The position numbers and the translations under genes are program-made. From the NCBI GenBank assembly GCA_965153355.1, contig OZ231127.1, positions 100,192,001 through 100,256,000 of the forward strand: a stretch of DNA of 64,000 nucleotides, given 5' to 3'. Origin of the DNA: Flaccisagitta enflata (Eukaryota; Chaetognatha; Sagittoidea; Aphragmophora). The notes beneath the pieces were generated by a model. That model was given only the letters and a program-made list of their open reading frames with translations. It searched no databases and had not been told where the DNA came from. Positions 1 to 11,195 of this stretch are shown piece by piece. Each line of letters starts with the position of its first letter. The first letter of the stretch is position 1.

Positions 1-1066
1 TATGCAAATAAGATCACAAGAAGCACTATAACACACAGACAAAGGAAGTTGTGAAGCGTTTTGTTCTTTAAAACCATAAAAGTTGATGATCTGTAAAAAC
101 TTGGAAAAAATAATGGAGAGATTTTTGAAGCAATATAAAGCTAATTAACAGCTCAACTTCCAGGCCTCCATCCAGGTAACTTACAATTATTACCCTTTTA
201 AACACTGACCGGAGAGTGGTTTTCTTTCTTATTTAAAAGACCAGAATAAACTAACTGGCTTTGAATGCCACCAATGTTGCTAATTCATTTACCATGAAAA
301 AATAGAAGATGTCATGCTTTATTTAGTTTCTAACAGGTTAGATAGACAATCTTCTTTAAGGGTAAAACATCTTGACAATGATCATTTTTGTCATTTAAAC
401 ATAAGCACTGATATGAAAATAACCTCTTTATGTAAATGATCCTGTGGTAAGCTTCAAAGAAGATTACACCTTTTGATTTGCATTTCAGTCTTATTTACAT
501 ATTGCTTCTAAAAAATTGAAACTCCAAGGATCTGATAAAAACCGTAAAAAGATATGTCTAGATGAATTACCATCTTAAGAGTTATAAGTGGACATGGATC
601 ACAAAAACATACATGGTGAGAGATTGAGAAATAAGTAACACTTGTTGAGAAATGGTCAGCATGCATGTTATTCCCTCGTTGTCAATTGATATTTGATAAT
701 TGAAAAAAGATGTTCAACAGATGTTTAGGCAAAATAATGTTTAATCAATACATATACTTAAAGGTGCACTAGCCTCATTTGCATATTGTAGCTGACTGGA
801 TTAAATTCTGGAATGGTTTCACAATTTTAATCTCAGTGACACATTCTTTACCTAAACAAGACATGAAGGTAATAAACAGTTTTTATCCAATTCTTTTGGT
901 AGAGACTACAAATTAACGGAGATATTATCCAAAAATGTATTTCTTGATAATTTAAAAGAAATGAAGTCTTGGGTTCTCACACTGATATCAACATTCTCAG
1001 AAACCACAATGTAAAATTTTCTATTTCAACAAGCAATCATTACAAGCAACTGCAAGGTGATTAGAA

Positions 1067-1185
1067 CAAGGCCAAGTAGGCCAATAGGTGCGACGTGTGG
1101 ATCATCGAACGAATGCGTTACCAACCGACCAACAGACTGACAGACCAACGGACACAGCCAGTTATAGAGGTGCTTTGTCGCACCT
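1067..1185 (-). mobile_element. HINE-like element 1 (divergent subTIR)
   Basis: Read on the minus strand it starts AGGTGCGAC, forms a hairpin with GCACCT, carries GTCY/GTTY repeats, then has the inverse GTCGCACCT and ends in a GGCC-TACTT-GGCC hairpin plus TTGTT. Copy 2 of the duplication (around 4772) is the empty site, with a T-run at the insertion point. The subTIR sequence is unlike other copies but the architecture is identical. Confidence 0.8.
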
Positions 1186-1779
1186 AAAAATGATTTCACT
1201 GCCAGTTTTTTTCTTATACTGAGTGTAAAAGCAAATCTATGGAGTGGTTAATGCAGATAAGCAATTTGCATATTGTTGCAGTAAGAGCTAGGATAAAATC
1301 TGTCCATTCATTTTTGTGCAACCAAACAAAATAATGTAAGAAAATGTAGGTTTTGATAGCATGCAAAACAATGAAAAAAAAGACCAAATTAAAAAAGTTT
1401 CAGCTGAACGAATCTTTAAAAAAAGTGACAGAATATTGAAATCTTTCAGTTCAAACCTTAAGATTTTGCTTTGAGAAATTCATTGTCTGCAAATTGTTTT
1501 TCCTTTTTGTTTGAATATTATCTAAATTGAATTCTTCATTAACTTAAATTTATGCAAACCTTTACACCATAACAGGCAAAAATAATACTGAGTATAGATA
1601 AAAGAGATGTTCAACCTGACTTTGTAGTTAGAATTGCTGTATAGCCTACAGTCTGATCAATGTTATTTGCATATTGAAGCACTAACATTTTCTTCATTTT
1701 ATATTGTTTAAATCAAATTTTTGTTGCTGGATTTTTTGCCAATTGCTTTTTAAAAATGGGGGAATTGTTGACATTTTTT

Positions 1780-1975
1780 AGTCATGTGCACGCGACCCGC
1801 TTTGTCCGTCGGTCGGTTTGTCGGTTGGTCGGTTGGTCGGTTGGTCCATCACACTTTAATTTTTTTTATGATTTTATTTCTTGGACCTCACTGCTCCTGC
1901 CTACGTTGTTTAGTGACCTCAAATATGGCCCCTGCCCACCCACACGCGACTTCGGTAGCCGTGCATCCGGCCTTG
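1780..1975 (+). mobile_element. HINE-like element 2
   Basis: Starts AGTCATGTGCACGCGAC after six T, has GTCGGTTG repeats at about 1805-1850, then CACTTTAATTTTTTT, the 3' subTIR CACACGCGACT at 1942, and ends CCGGCCTTG before five T. The empty site is in copy 2 near 5345 (eight T in a row). Confidence 0.85.
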
Positions 1976-2004
1976 TTTTTCATGAATCTCAATTGATATC
2001 AGCA

Positions 2005-2638
2005 CACTGTGCTTTTAAAAAAATTCTCAGTGGAATTCTCAGTGGAATTCTCAGTGGAATTCTCAGCGGAATTTTCTGCATTTTTGAACAGTATTGGGAT
2101 GTAAGAGCATGTAACTAGCAAAAATAAAATCATTCCCCGAGCACTTTTTGAGTAATCTCCAAATAAAAAAAAAAACAAACCTATTTTTAATGCAGATTCT
2201 AATGAGTTGTGTTGGCTCATTTTTTGATTCTATATTTTCATTCTATAAAAAATTTCCTTTCATTTGATAGGTCACACTATATGGTTTTATATAGAAATTA
2301 GGTTTTCATATTTTGAGCCACCGTTACTTTTTTGTAACGGTGACTCAAAAAATGAAAATTTTAATTCTTTGCAAAAGTATAGAGTGCGACCTATCAAATG
2401 AAAGTGAATTTTGCATAGACTAACAATATAGAATCAGAAATTTAGTCAACACATCCCAGAAGAATCTGCATTGAAATTAGGTCTATTTTTTTCTGATTTT
2501 GAAGGTTACTCAAAAAGTGCTCAGGGAATGATTTTGTTTTTGCTAGTTACATGCTCTTACACCCCAATACTGCTAAAAAATGCAGCAAAACCCACAGTTA
2601 TTTGACTTTTCACTCAGAATTGTTTTAAAAGCACAGTG
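2005..2638. mobile_element. Foldback TIR element with 4-bp TSD
   Basis: The ends CACTGTGCTTTTAAAA / TTTTAAAAGCACAGTG are inverted, and most of the interior (2085-2575) folds on itself. It is flanked by AGCA at 2001-2004 and 2639-2642; copy 2 has the single site ATCAGCAACAG at about 5375. Near the left end sits a four-fold 12-bp repeat (TGGAATTCTCAG). No reading frame of note. The 4-bp duplication excludes the Tc1/mariner class. Confidence 0.85.
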
Positions 2639-2658
2639 AGCAACAGTCCATATAAAAT

Positions 2659-2731
2659 GCTCAAGCTTGAGGATTTGAACCCCCATCCTCTAATCCAAAA
2701 TCCAGTCCTGTAACCACTAAGCCAGCGAGGC
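2659..2731 (-). other. tRNA-like sequence (SINE head or tRNA relic)
   Basis: The minus strand carries an A-box match TGGCTTAGTGG and a B-box match GGTTCAAATCC, about 32 bases apart, with an anticodon-like loop TTTTGGA between them. The acceptor halves do not pair, so it is not a functional tRNA; a tRNA-derived SINE head or relic fits better. It recurs at 5399-5470. Confidence 0.55.
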
Positions 2732-4460
2732 ACAACAGTGAAAAGTTGGCCCAAAACAATAAATAAATTCCTCCAAGAATACAGATCTGCAGTGCTGCTG
2801 CTGATTTTGCTGGATTCCATGGTGATAAAAGATGCTAAAAAAAATGGCCGACCAAGCTTTTCTGGGCTCTAAGTTTTTTGCAAATTTGAGCATTTTTCAA
2901 AACAAAAATAAACAAAGAAGTTTACTCTTTTCTTTGGGATAACCTGTTCTCGACTCTTCAGGGAGCTTGTCTTAAGCATCTTTCACAAAAAAGATGTTGT
3001 AAATTTTTTTTCTTGCCTGGGTTTTGGACCTCCAAAAATTTGTTCATTTTTTGTTTGTTTGTTTACATACCTAAACAAACTCCAAGGGTCATGAAAATCT
3101 CCACAAATGATCATCGGACCTTCCTCTTTCCAACAAAATAAAACCGCAACTTTGTAGCTATCTTGGTTTAGCTTGCAACTTTTATTGGGACAGATGTTAA
3201 TAAAGATAGGTAGGTGTAAACATCCTCTAAGACACGCAAAATTCACAGTAACTAGTTTTGTTATGTGAGATCTTTGTATTTTGATATTTCTATTGATAAT
3301 CAAATTACAATCCAGGATTCGGGCAATTCAGAGGAAAAAATGTTATTGAAAATGAAAGGAAATTTCGACTTTTCTTTCACTGAACTTTGAGTAATTTCTA
3401 GGTGCTGATCATTTGCCAAATCAAAAAGTAACAAAATGAAACGATTTTAGGATTTTAGAGCCATAGAGACCATATCAGCGACCAAACATATCTTTGTTGC
3501 TATGTTAAAAATTTCATATTCAGTGGGGCATCATATTTGAGTTGATACATGGAAAAATACTGAATGCTTCAATATGCAAATAAGATCACAAGAAGCACTA
3601 CAACACACAGACAAAGGAAGTTATTAGGCGTTTTTTTTCTTTAAAACCGTATAATTGATGATCTCTAAAAGTTAAGAGAAAATAATGGAGTTGAAGCAGT
3701 ATAAAGTTAATTAAAAGCTCATCTTCCAGCCATCCATCCAGGTAATTTACAGTTATCATCCTCTTAAACACCAAATGATATATGGTTTTCTTTCTTTATT
3801 AAAAGACCAGAAAAAACTAACTGACTTTGAATGCCCCCAATGTTGCTAATTCATTAACCATGATGAAATCAAAGATGTCATGTTTTATTTAGTTTCTAAC
3901 AGGTTAGATAGACAATCTTCTTTAAGGGTAAAACATCTTGACAATGATCATTTTTGTCATTTAAAGATATGCACTGATATGGAAATAACTTCTTTATGCA
4001 AATGATCTTGTGGTAAGCTTCAAAGGAGATTACACCTTTTGATTTGCTTTTCAGTCTTATTTACATATTGCTTCTAAAAAAGTGAAACTCCAAGGATCTG
4101 ATAAAAACCGTAAAAAGGTATGTCTAGATGAATTACCATCTTAAGAGTTATAAGTGGACATGGATCACAAAAACATTCATGGTGAAAGATTGAGAAATAA
4201 GTAACACTTGTTGACAAATGGTCAGAATGCATGTAATTCCCTCGTTGTCAACTGATATTTGATTATTGAAAAAGATGTTCAACTGAGGTTTAGGCAAAGT
4301 AATGTTCAATCAATAAATATATTTAAAGGTGCACTAGCCTCATTTTCATATTGCAGCTGACTGGATTAGATTCTTGAATGGTTTCACAATCATGATCTCA
4401 GTGACCCTTTCTTTACATAAACAAGACATGAAGGTAATAAACAGTTTTTATCCGATTTTT

Positions 4461-4608
4461 AGTCGCGGACACGCGACTCTACACCTTGCCGTGTCTGTCG
4501 GTCGGTAGGTCGGTCCGTCGGTCCGTCACATTTTTGAAATCCGGGCAATTTTTGCATTACGGCTCCTGCCCAACCGTCCGCGACTGGATTGCCGTGTATC
4601 CGGCCTTG
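4461..4608 (+). mobile_element. HINE-like element 3
   Basis: A 148-bp copy: AGTCGCGGAC-ACGCGACT at the 5' end (stem AGTCGCG/CGCGACT, loop GACA), then GTCY repeats, then CACATTTTTGAAAT, 3' subTIR GTCCGCGACT, end GCCGTGTATCCGGCCTTG. Copy 1 at about 890 is the empty site within a T-rich stretch. Confidence 0.9.
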
Positions 4609-5398
4609 TTTTGGTAGAGACAACAAATCAACGGAAATATTATCTAAAAATGTATTTCTTGATAATTTAAAAGAAATGAAGTCTTGGGTTCTCACACTGA
4701 TATCAAATTTATCAGAAGCCACAAATTAAAGTTTCTTATTTCAACAAGTGATCATTACAAGCAATTGCACGGTGATTTGAAAACTGATTTCACTGCCAGT
4801 TTTTTTCTTATACTGTGTGCAAAAGTAAATCTATGGAGTGGTTAATGCAGATAAGCAATTTGCATATTGTTGCAGTAAGAGCTAGGATAAAATCTGTCCA
4901 TTCATTTTTGTGCAACCAAACAAAATAATGCAAAAAAATGTAGGTTTTGATAGCATGCAAAACAATGAAAAAAAAGACTACATTAAAAAAGTTTCAGCTA
5001 AACAAATCTTTAAAAAAAGTGACAGAAAATTGAAATCTTTCAGTTCAAACCTTAAGATTTTGCTTAGAGAAATTGATTGTCTGCAAATTCTCTTTTTTTT
5101 TTGTTTGAATATCATCAAAACTGAATTCTTCACTATCTTCAATTTATGCAAACCATCAGACCATAACAGGCAAAAACAATATTGAGTATAGATAAAAGAG
5201 ATGTTCAACCTGACTTTGTTGTTAGAATTACTGTATAGCCTAGTCTTATCAATGTTATTTGCATATTGAAGCACTAACATTTTCTTTATTTCAATTTGTT
5301 GCTAGATTTTTTGCCAAGTGCTTTTCAAAATTGGGGGAATTAATGACAATTTTTTTTCATGAATCTCAATTGATATCAGCAACAGGCCATATGGAATG

Positions 5399-5470
5399 CT
5401 CAAGCTTGAGGATTCGAACCCCCATCCTCCAATCCAAAATCCAGTCCTGTAACCACCAAGCCACCGAGGC
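5399..5470 (-). other. tRNA-like sequence, second copy
   Basis: Counterpart of 2659-2731: A-box-like TGGCTTGGTGG and B-box GGTTCGAATCC on the minus strand. It keeps the canonical GGTTCGA, so this copy is closer to the ancestor. The acceptor stem is still unpaired. Confidence 0.55.
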
Positions 5471-6619
5471 ACAACAGTGAAAAGTTGGCCCAAAACAATA
5501 GATAAACTCCTCCAAGAATACAGATCTGCAGTGCTGCTGCTGATTTTGCTGGATTCCATGGTGATAAAAGAAGCTAAAAAACATGGCCGACCAGGCTTTT
5601 CTGGGCTCTAAGTTTTTTGCAAATTTGAGCATTTTTTCAAAACAAAAATAAACAAAGAAGTTTACTCTTTTCTTTGGGATAACCTGTTCTCGACTCTTCA
5701 GGGAGCTTGTCTAAAGCATCTTTCACCAAAAAGATGTTTTAAATTTTTTTTTTGCCTGGGTTTTGGACCTCCAAAAATTTGGTCATTTTTTGTTTGTTTG
5801 TTTACATACCTAAACAAACTCCGAGGGTCATGAAAATCTCTACAAATGATCATTGGACCTTCCTCTTTCCAACAAATAAAACCGCAACTCTGTAGCTATC
5901 CAGGTTTACCTTGCAACTTTTATTGGGACAGACATTATAATTCTTACGATCCTAGGTTCATGGGTTAGAAGACTTACGATTGTAGGTTTTCTTGACTCTT
6001 TTACAATGGGGAAATGGTTTTTTCTTTATAACCCAAAAAGCGCTGCTTCAATTTTTTTCATTTTTTGGGCTAGTATCTGTAGAGAGACAACTTACTTATT
6101 GCAAGAAAAACCATCATCGCCAGTCTAGGGGCGTAGGGCAGTTAAATTTTCTACTACTGCCACCCAAAATTGGTGTCCCGACAAGTTAAGAAGCTTAACT
6201 AGTGGTTTTTGTCCTAAAAAAAAAAAACAATGATTCCTACCATACACTATTTTTTGTTGATTAGTAAACAAATTGTTTCTATATTGATCTAAACATGTGA
6301 CATAGAAGATCCATTCTTTTATCAATCTATCTTACAGCAGGCGTTCATATTTTGTAAACCTTTCGGGAGGCAGAAATTCTGCCTCAAAGGTTTCCGACAT
6401 AGATTTTCATGTCTGTTGGTAGCCCTTTTCAATTAAAAGGTGCAAAATGGTTCACTAAACAGCATGCATGAATTCTTTTTTGCCCAGATTGGCCATGACA
6501 TAGAACCAATTGTGCAAAAGGTTTGAAAAATGATTGGATTCAATAAAAAGATCAGATTTTTTTCAAGTCTGACAAAATACCACTTAGTACTCCACAGGCC
6601 CTTGCGGTTTTTAATCTTG

Positions 6620-6712
6620 TTTTGTTTGTTTGTTTGTTTGTTTGTTTGTTTGTTTGTTTGTTTGTTTGTTTGTTTGTTTGTTTGTTTTTTTCTTTCTTTT
6701 TTTTTTTTTTTT

Positions 6713-6775
<63 letters not shown>

Positions 6776-6840
6776 ATCTTTTTATCTTTCTATCTTTCCT
6801 ACTTTCTTTCTTTCTTTCTTTCTTTCTTTTTTTCCTTCTC
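6620..6840 (+). repeat. (GTTT)n then (CTTT)n microsatellites
   Basis: GTTT is repeated at about 6620-6690, then a T-run, then CTTT units to about 6830. Open frames across it (Val/Cys/Phe/Leu or Ser/Phe/Leu runs) are translation artefacts. Confidence 0.95.
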
Positions 6841-6849
6841 ACTCTTTTT

Positions 6850-7053
6850 AGTTGCGGACACGCAACTCTATAAGAGGCTTTGTCCGTCGGTCGGTCGGTC
6901 GGTCGGTCGGTCAGTCCGTTGGTCGGTCCGTCGGTCCGTGGACATGAGTCAAAAAGTGCGAAAATGAGCGTTTTAGAACACTTTTAGTTGCGGACAGTTG
7001 CATTTCCGCCCCTGCCCACCCGTCCGCAACTGATGGCCGTGTATCCGGCCTTG
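6850..7053 (+). mobile_element. HINE-like element 4
   Basis: 5' end AGTTGCGGAC-ACGCAACT (stem AGTTGCG/CGCAACT), GTCGGTCG repeats at 6890-6950, 3' subTIR GTCCGCAACT at 7022, hairpin GGCCG-TGTATC-CGGCC, end TTG at 7053. An extra AGTTGCGGAC occurs internally at about 6985, suggesting a partial internal duplication of the 5' end. Confidence 0.9.
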
Positions 7054-7320
7054 TTCTCTTTCATCCTCTTCCAAGATCTTCCGACAACTTTCATCATCTT
7101 CCGAGAAGCGGCACTTCCCACTTCTTCAAAATATGAACGCCTGTCTTACAGATTCATCAACTATGGTATTCATTTTCTCTTTTTTTGTTTTTTTTTCTCT
7201 TTTTGTTTTCTTTCTTTTTTGCTTTGCTGCTTTATTCATCTTTTTCTTCTTCTTTCAACTTTTTAACTTTTTCAGTTTTACATTTTGCCTCTATCTCAGT
7301 GTCTCTTTTTCTTTGTTTCT

Positions 7321-7490
<170 letters not shown>

Positions 7491-7706
7491 TTTTTTCTCT
7501 TTCCTCCTCATTTTTTTTGTCTTTTTTTGACAAATTTGGTGTCCCGACAGCTTTGGTGTCCCGACAAAAGGTACTGCCATGGCATTAGTGGCTGTACCTT
7601 CTCCTACGCCCCTGATCGCCACTCTTCTGTAAATAGGAAAAATTTGATGATGAATGTAGCTTTCTACAATGCTTACGATTTTAGGTTTTCTTGGTTAGAA
7701 AGCTTA

Positions 7707-8303
7707 CAGTACAATGGGAGCAAAGACGACCTAGACTGGAGGATAGATTTTAGATATCTTAATTTTATTTGATTTATAAAAAAATTGAGATTTATGCTAA
7801 TTGAATGTTGCTTTATTGCTTGAATATATTTGCTTCTCTTATTATTAAACTTGTGACTTGACTTCATGAGGACTTCATTTTTCAATGTTCTAACCTAGCT
7901 CATCATATTAAGCAAAAAATTTTACATAATTTAGAAAATAAAATCAGCTCAGTTGGACTATTTTTACAGGTTTCATGCCTGATTTAAGTTTTGCCCAGAT
8001 AATAATTTACATAATTATTCTGTTTGAAAAATAACTGTGAAACCTGTAAATATAGTCCAATTGAGCTGATTTTTTCAAAATTATTTAAAAATCTTAGCTT
8101 AATCTGGTAGGCTAAGTTAAAACGTTGAAAAATAAAGTCCTCATGATGTCAAGTCACAAACTGAAGAATGAGAGAAGTTAATATATTCAAGCAATAAAGC
8201 AACTTTTAATTAACGTAGCTCTTAATTTTTCCATGCATCAAATAAAATCAAGATACCTAAAATCTATCCTCCAGTCTAGGTCGTCTTTGCTCCCATCGTA
8301 CTG
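7707..8303. mobile_element. 597-bp full-foldback MITE, TA target
   Basis: The two halves are near-complete inverted copies, starting CAGTACAATGGGAGCAAAG and ending with its inverse, flanked by TA (7705-7706 and 8304-8305). It sits inside a CTTACGATTCTAG repeat of E1; the matching repeat in E1's right arm is intact and is the empty site. TA plus a CAG end indicates a Tc1/mariner-type MITE. Confidence 0.85.
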
Positions 8304-8558
8304 TACGACTCTAGAAACTTGCATAGAAAGCTTACGATTCTAGGTTTTTGTCAATATGGACTCAGAATCATTTGCCTCTGTCAGATTTCCTCGTTTTTAT
8401 GTGCGTCCTCCCACATCTATACGGGGGGTTGTCTGTTGGTCTGTTGATTGATCTGTTGGTTGGTTTGTTGGTTGGTTGGTCCGTCAATCATGCGAACGTT
8501 TAGATTACTAATAAATCCGAGCTCTTTCATCACACAAGCAGCGCCAAACGATTCTTTC

Positions 8559-8690
8559 ATTCAATCTATTCATTCATTCATACATTCATTCATTCATTCA
8601 TTCATTCATTCATTCATTCATTCATTCATTCGTTCATTCATCCATTCATTCATTCATTCACTTATCCATTCATTCATTCATACATTCAAT
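8559..8690 (+). repeat. (ATTC)n microsatellite
   Basis: TTCA/ATTC tetranucleotide array with a few variants, ending directly against HINE-like element 5. Confidence 0.95.
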
Positions 8691-8697
8691 CAGTTTT

Positions 8698-8833
8698 ATT
8701 CGCGGACACGCGACTTTACACCTTCCTGTGTTGGTTGGTCCATCCGTCCATCACATTTCTGAATTGCGAGCGGTTTTTGCATTATTACTCCTGCCCAACC
8801 GTCCGCGACTGTCCTGCCGTGTATCCGGCCTTG
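8698..8833 (+). mobile_element. HINE-like element 5
   Basis: Starts ATTCGCGGACACGCGACT (slightly mutated), has a short GTTGGTTGGTCCATCC tract, CACATTTCTGAATT, 3' subTIR GTCCGCGACT and end GCCGTGTATCCGGCCTTG. The terminal (ATTC)n array abuts its 5' end. Confidence 0.85.
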
Positions 8834-9170
8834 TTCAAGAACATTCAACTATAGACAAAGTTCATTCAAATAAGTCAATCATTTGCATTTGTAATCCTAA
8901 TCAGCAAGGCGCTCATGTTGGCCGGAAGGTCATGCTCACTGGCAGGTCATGCTCGTTGGCAGGCCATGCTCAAATTTCAACCTCGCAAAAAGAATTTAGC
9001 TCATGACTCATACGTCCGATAAATTTTGGATAGACTCGCCAGGAGTGTCAAGAATGTATGGCTTTTAACTGACAAGGACATTGATCAAAATGCTAATTTT
9101 TTTCACCGGAATAAGTGTTGATCTACGCACTGTTTGTGGACTGATTGGTAAATCAAATGATTCAAATAAC

Positions 9171-9291
9171 TAATTCATTCATTCATTCATTCATTCATTC
9201 ATTCATTCATTCATTCATTTATTCATTCATTCATTCATTCATTCATTCATTCATTCATTCATTCATTCATTCATTCATTCATTTATTCATT
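9171..9291 (+). repeat. (ATTC)n microsatellite
   Basis: About 30 units of ATTC/TTCA, similar to the array at 8559-8690. Confidence 0.95.
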
Positions 9292-9413
9292 TGCAATAAT
9301 ATCTGTTTCGCTGCTTTCACTTTTACCCAAGACTTGCAACTTGGCATTGTTAAAACAATGATGGTTCAACAGATGTCTTTGGGGGGGTTTTCAGATTTCT
9401 TTTTCTTCTTTTT

Positions 9414-10239
9414 ACTTGCGGACACGCAACTCTATAGGAGGCTTTGTCTGTCCATCCGTCCATTGGTTAGTCCGTCCGTCGTTCCGTAAACCTGAGTCAA
9501 GAAGGGGGAAAATGAGCGCTTTACTATCTTGGTCAAATTAAGAGTCCGCCATGTTTTCTTACATTTTGGCCATATTATTCAAAAAAACATATTAAAATTG
9601 GTGACCATTAGAAAGCTGTGCAAAAATGCGATCTAATGCCACCAAGCAGACCTTTATAGCTCAATTTGTTTAGATTTTACAGCAGACACAGTAAAATGAT
9701 TCATTCCGATTTCTAAAGTAAAAAACATTGATTTCCATTTCTGAAATTCCAGCAGCTTCATTTGGATATCTTCTATGCATAGAAATTATAGAAACATAAG
9801 AACATCGGTGACTGTTGTAAAGAGCTTCAAAAGAGCTTTCATTTGCCACCAAGCAGAGCTCAATTGCTCATCGTTAGATTTTAAAACAAAATTAGAACAA
9901 GCCTTACCATAAAATCAAAGTGGTAAAAACAGATAAAAGAGATGAGAAACCTGTCACTCGCAAATAAGTGATGCTGCTATATGGCACTATAAAGATCACT
10001 ATGCAAGCAATATCTAGTGCCAAACTATGCTAAAATAAACTTCTGTAATAAGAAACCAGATTTTCTGATCAATATTCAAGGTTTAAGGACCGTATACAAT
10101 TGCGAGGACTCTTATTTTGACCAAGATAGTAGATGCTTGTTTGTATGTATGTGTGTGTTGGCTGGAGCATAGGGTGTGGATGGGGGTTGGATGCCCCTGC
10201 CCACCCATCCGCAACAATATTGTGACCCTGCGTCACTTG
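9414..10239 (+). mobile_element. HINE-like element 6 (826 bp, alternative 3' hairpin)
   Basis: 5' end ACTTGCGGACACGCAACT, GTCC repeats to 9490, then a nested MITE (9524-10129). The 3' part has CCACCCATCCGCAAC and then a hairpin GTGAC-CCTGC-GTCAC followed by TTGTTT. The hairpin differs completely in sequence from the usual GGCCG/CGGCC stem but has the same stem length, loop length and distance to the end. Confidence 0.75.
9524..10129. mobile_element. 606-bp MITE, TA target, nested in HINE-like element 6
   Basis: TIRs of about 25 bp start CTATCTTGGTCAAA and carry AAGAGTCC; the right end is its inverse. TA flanks both sides (9522-9523, 10130-10131). The interior is AT-rich with no frame of interest. 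Confidence 0.85.
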
Positions 10240-10910
10240 TTTGTTTTTTGTTAAATGATTCGTATTGTGATACATGCCAATTAACCCACTCACACATAAA
10301 AGGTGAGCGGGAATACATGTAGGGTATGGGCTGGGGTATCGTCAGAGGATGGCTTGATGAGGATTTTTGTTTTGGGGAACCAGTGATGTTATATCACTCA
10401 CGATGGAATCCATATGCCAATCGACTAATGTGACTACATGACTACAGAGAATCCATCTTACAAATTGAAACGGTTGACTTGCATTTCTGTTGAGTTCTAT
10501 ATGCCATCTTGGTTTTGGACCGAATCCCAACCGCAGTGTGTTGATGGTCCAAGAAACCTGCTCAAAATGATCGAGTTTTCATGGAAGCTGAAACTGGTGG
10601 TACAAAACATTGCACATAGATCCGTGAGCATATCATACCAAGACAAAACTATAAGGCAGTACCTAGGGATGATAGCTATGGTATACAAATGACCCCTAGT
10701 ATGTTTAGATCACATTTATATAGGGTTTTGCTCCCGCTCTGATTCATCTAATGACATTTTTTGCTCAGGAAGTCATCAGGTTCACTATTTTGAAGGCGCG
10801 AAAATTGACAAAAACTTTTTCATTTTAGTTTGGAAATTTGCGGGTTTTTTTTAATGTACCAGAAGAACAATACATGGTAGTTAAACATCTTATTGACACA
10901 CTAAGTCAAA
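10240..10910. other. Unassigned interior of E1
   Basis: Mixed unique sequence. The longest frame is 84 codons (plus, 10438-10692) with no recognisable domain. I see no splice-supported gene, RNA or repeat here. Confidence 0.4.
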
Positions 10911-11195
10911 GGAGACCTAGAATCGTAAGCTTTCTATGCAAGTTTCTAGAATCGTAAGCTTTCTAAGCAGGAAAACCTAGAATCGTAAGCATTGTAGAAA
11001 GCTATATTTGTCATCATATTTAACCTATTTACAGAAGAGTGGCGACAATAATTTTTGCATGCATAAGTGAGTATTCTCGCTCTTGATATTGACCCAAAAA
11101 ACGAAAAAAAAATCTAAGTAGCGCTTTTTGAGTCCAGAAAACCTACAATCGTAAGCCTTCTAACCCATAAACCTAGGATCGTAAGAATTATAGGA

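Larger units (their letters stand above)
1..3572. repeat. 3.57-kb duplicated unit, copy 1
   Basis: Bases 1-70 recur almost exactly at 3573, and the alignment runs on through most of the unit (for example 300-480 against 3900-4020, 1200-1620 against 4790-5200, 2650-3190 against 5390-5930). The window starts inside this unit. Differences between copies are mostly discrete insertions: elements at 1067-1185, 1780-1975 and 2005-2638 are absent from copy 2. No convincing protein-coding potential: the frame open in copy 2 at 4910-5185 is stopped in copy 1. Confidence 0.9.
3573..5937. repeat. 3.57-kb duplicated unit, copy 2 (truncated by E1)
   Basis: Direct copy of 1-3572. It lacks the insertions at 1067, 1780 and 2005 but has its own HINE-like element at 4461-4608. 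Homology to copy 1 stops at about 5937, at the left terminus of element E1, and does not resume after E1's right end at 11195. No gene is visible; the 91-codon frame at 4910-5185 is AT-rich and not conserved in copy 1. Confidence 0.9.

Noticed and set aside
2659-2731. Functional tRNA gene
   Set aside because: A and B boxes are good but the acceptor stem does not pair in either copy.
4910-5185. 91-codon Lys-rich gene
   Set aside because: The duplicate at about 1320-1600 is broken by stops and the sequence is AT-rich non-coding repeat.
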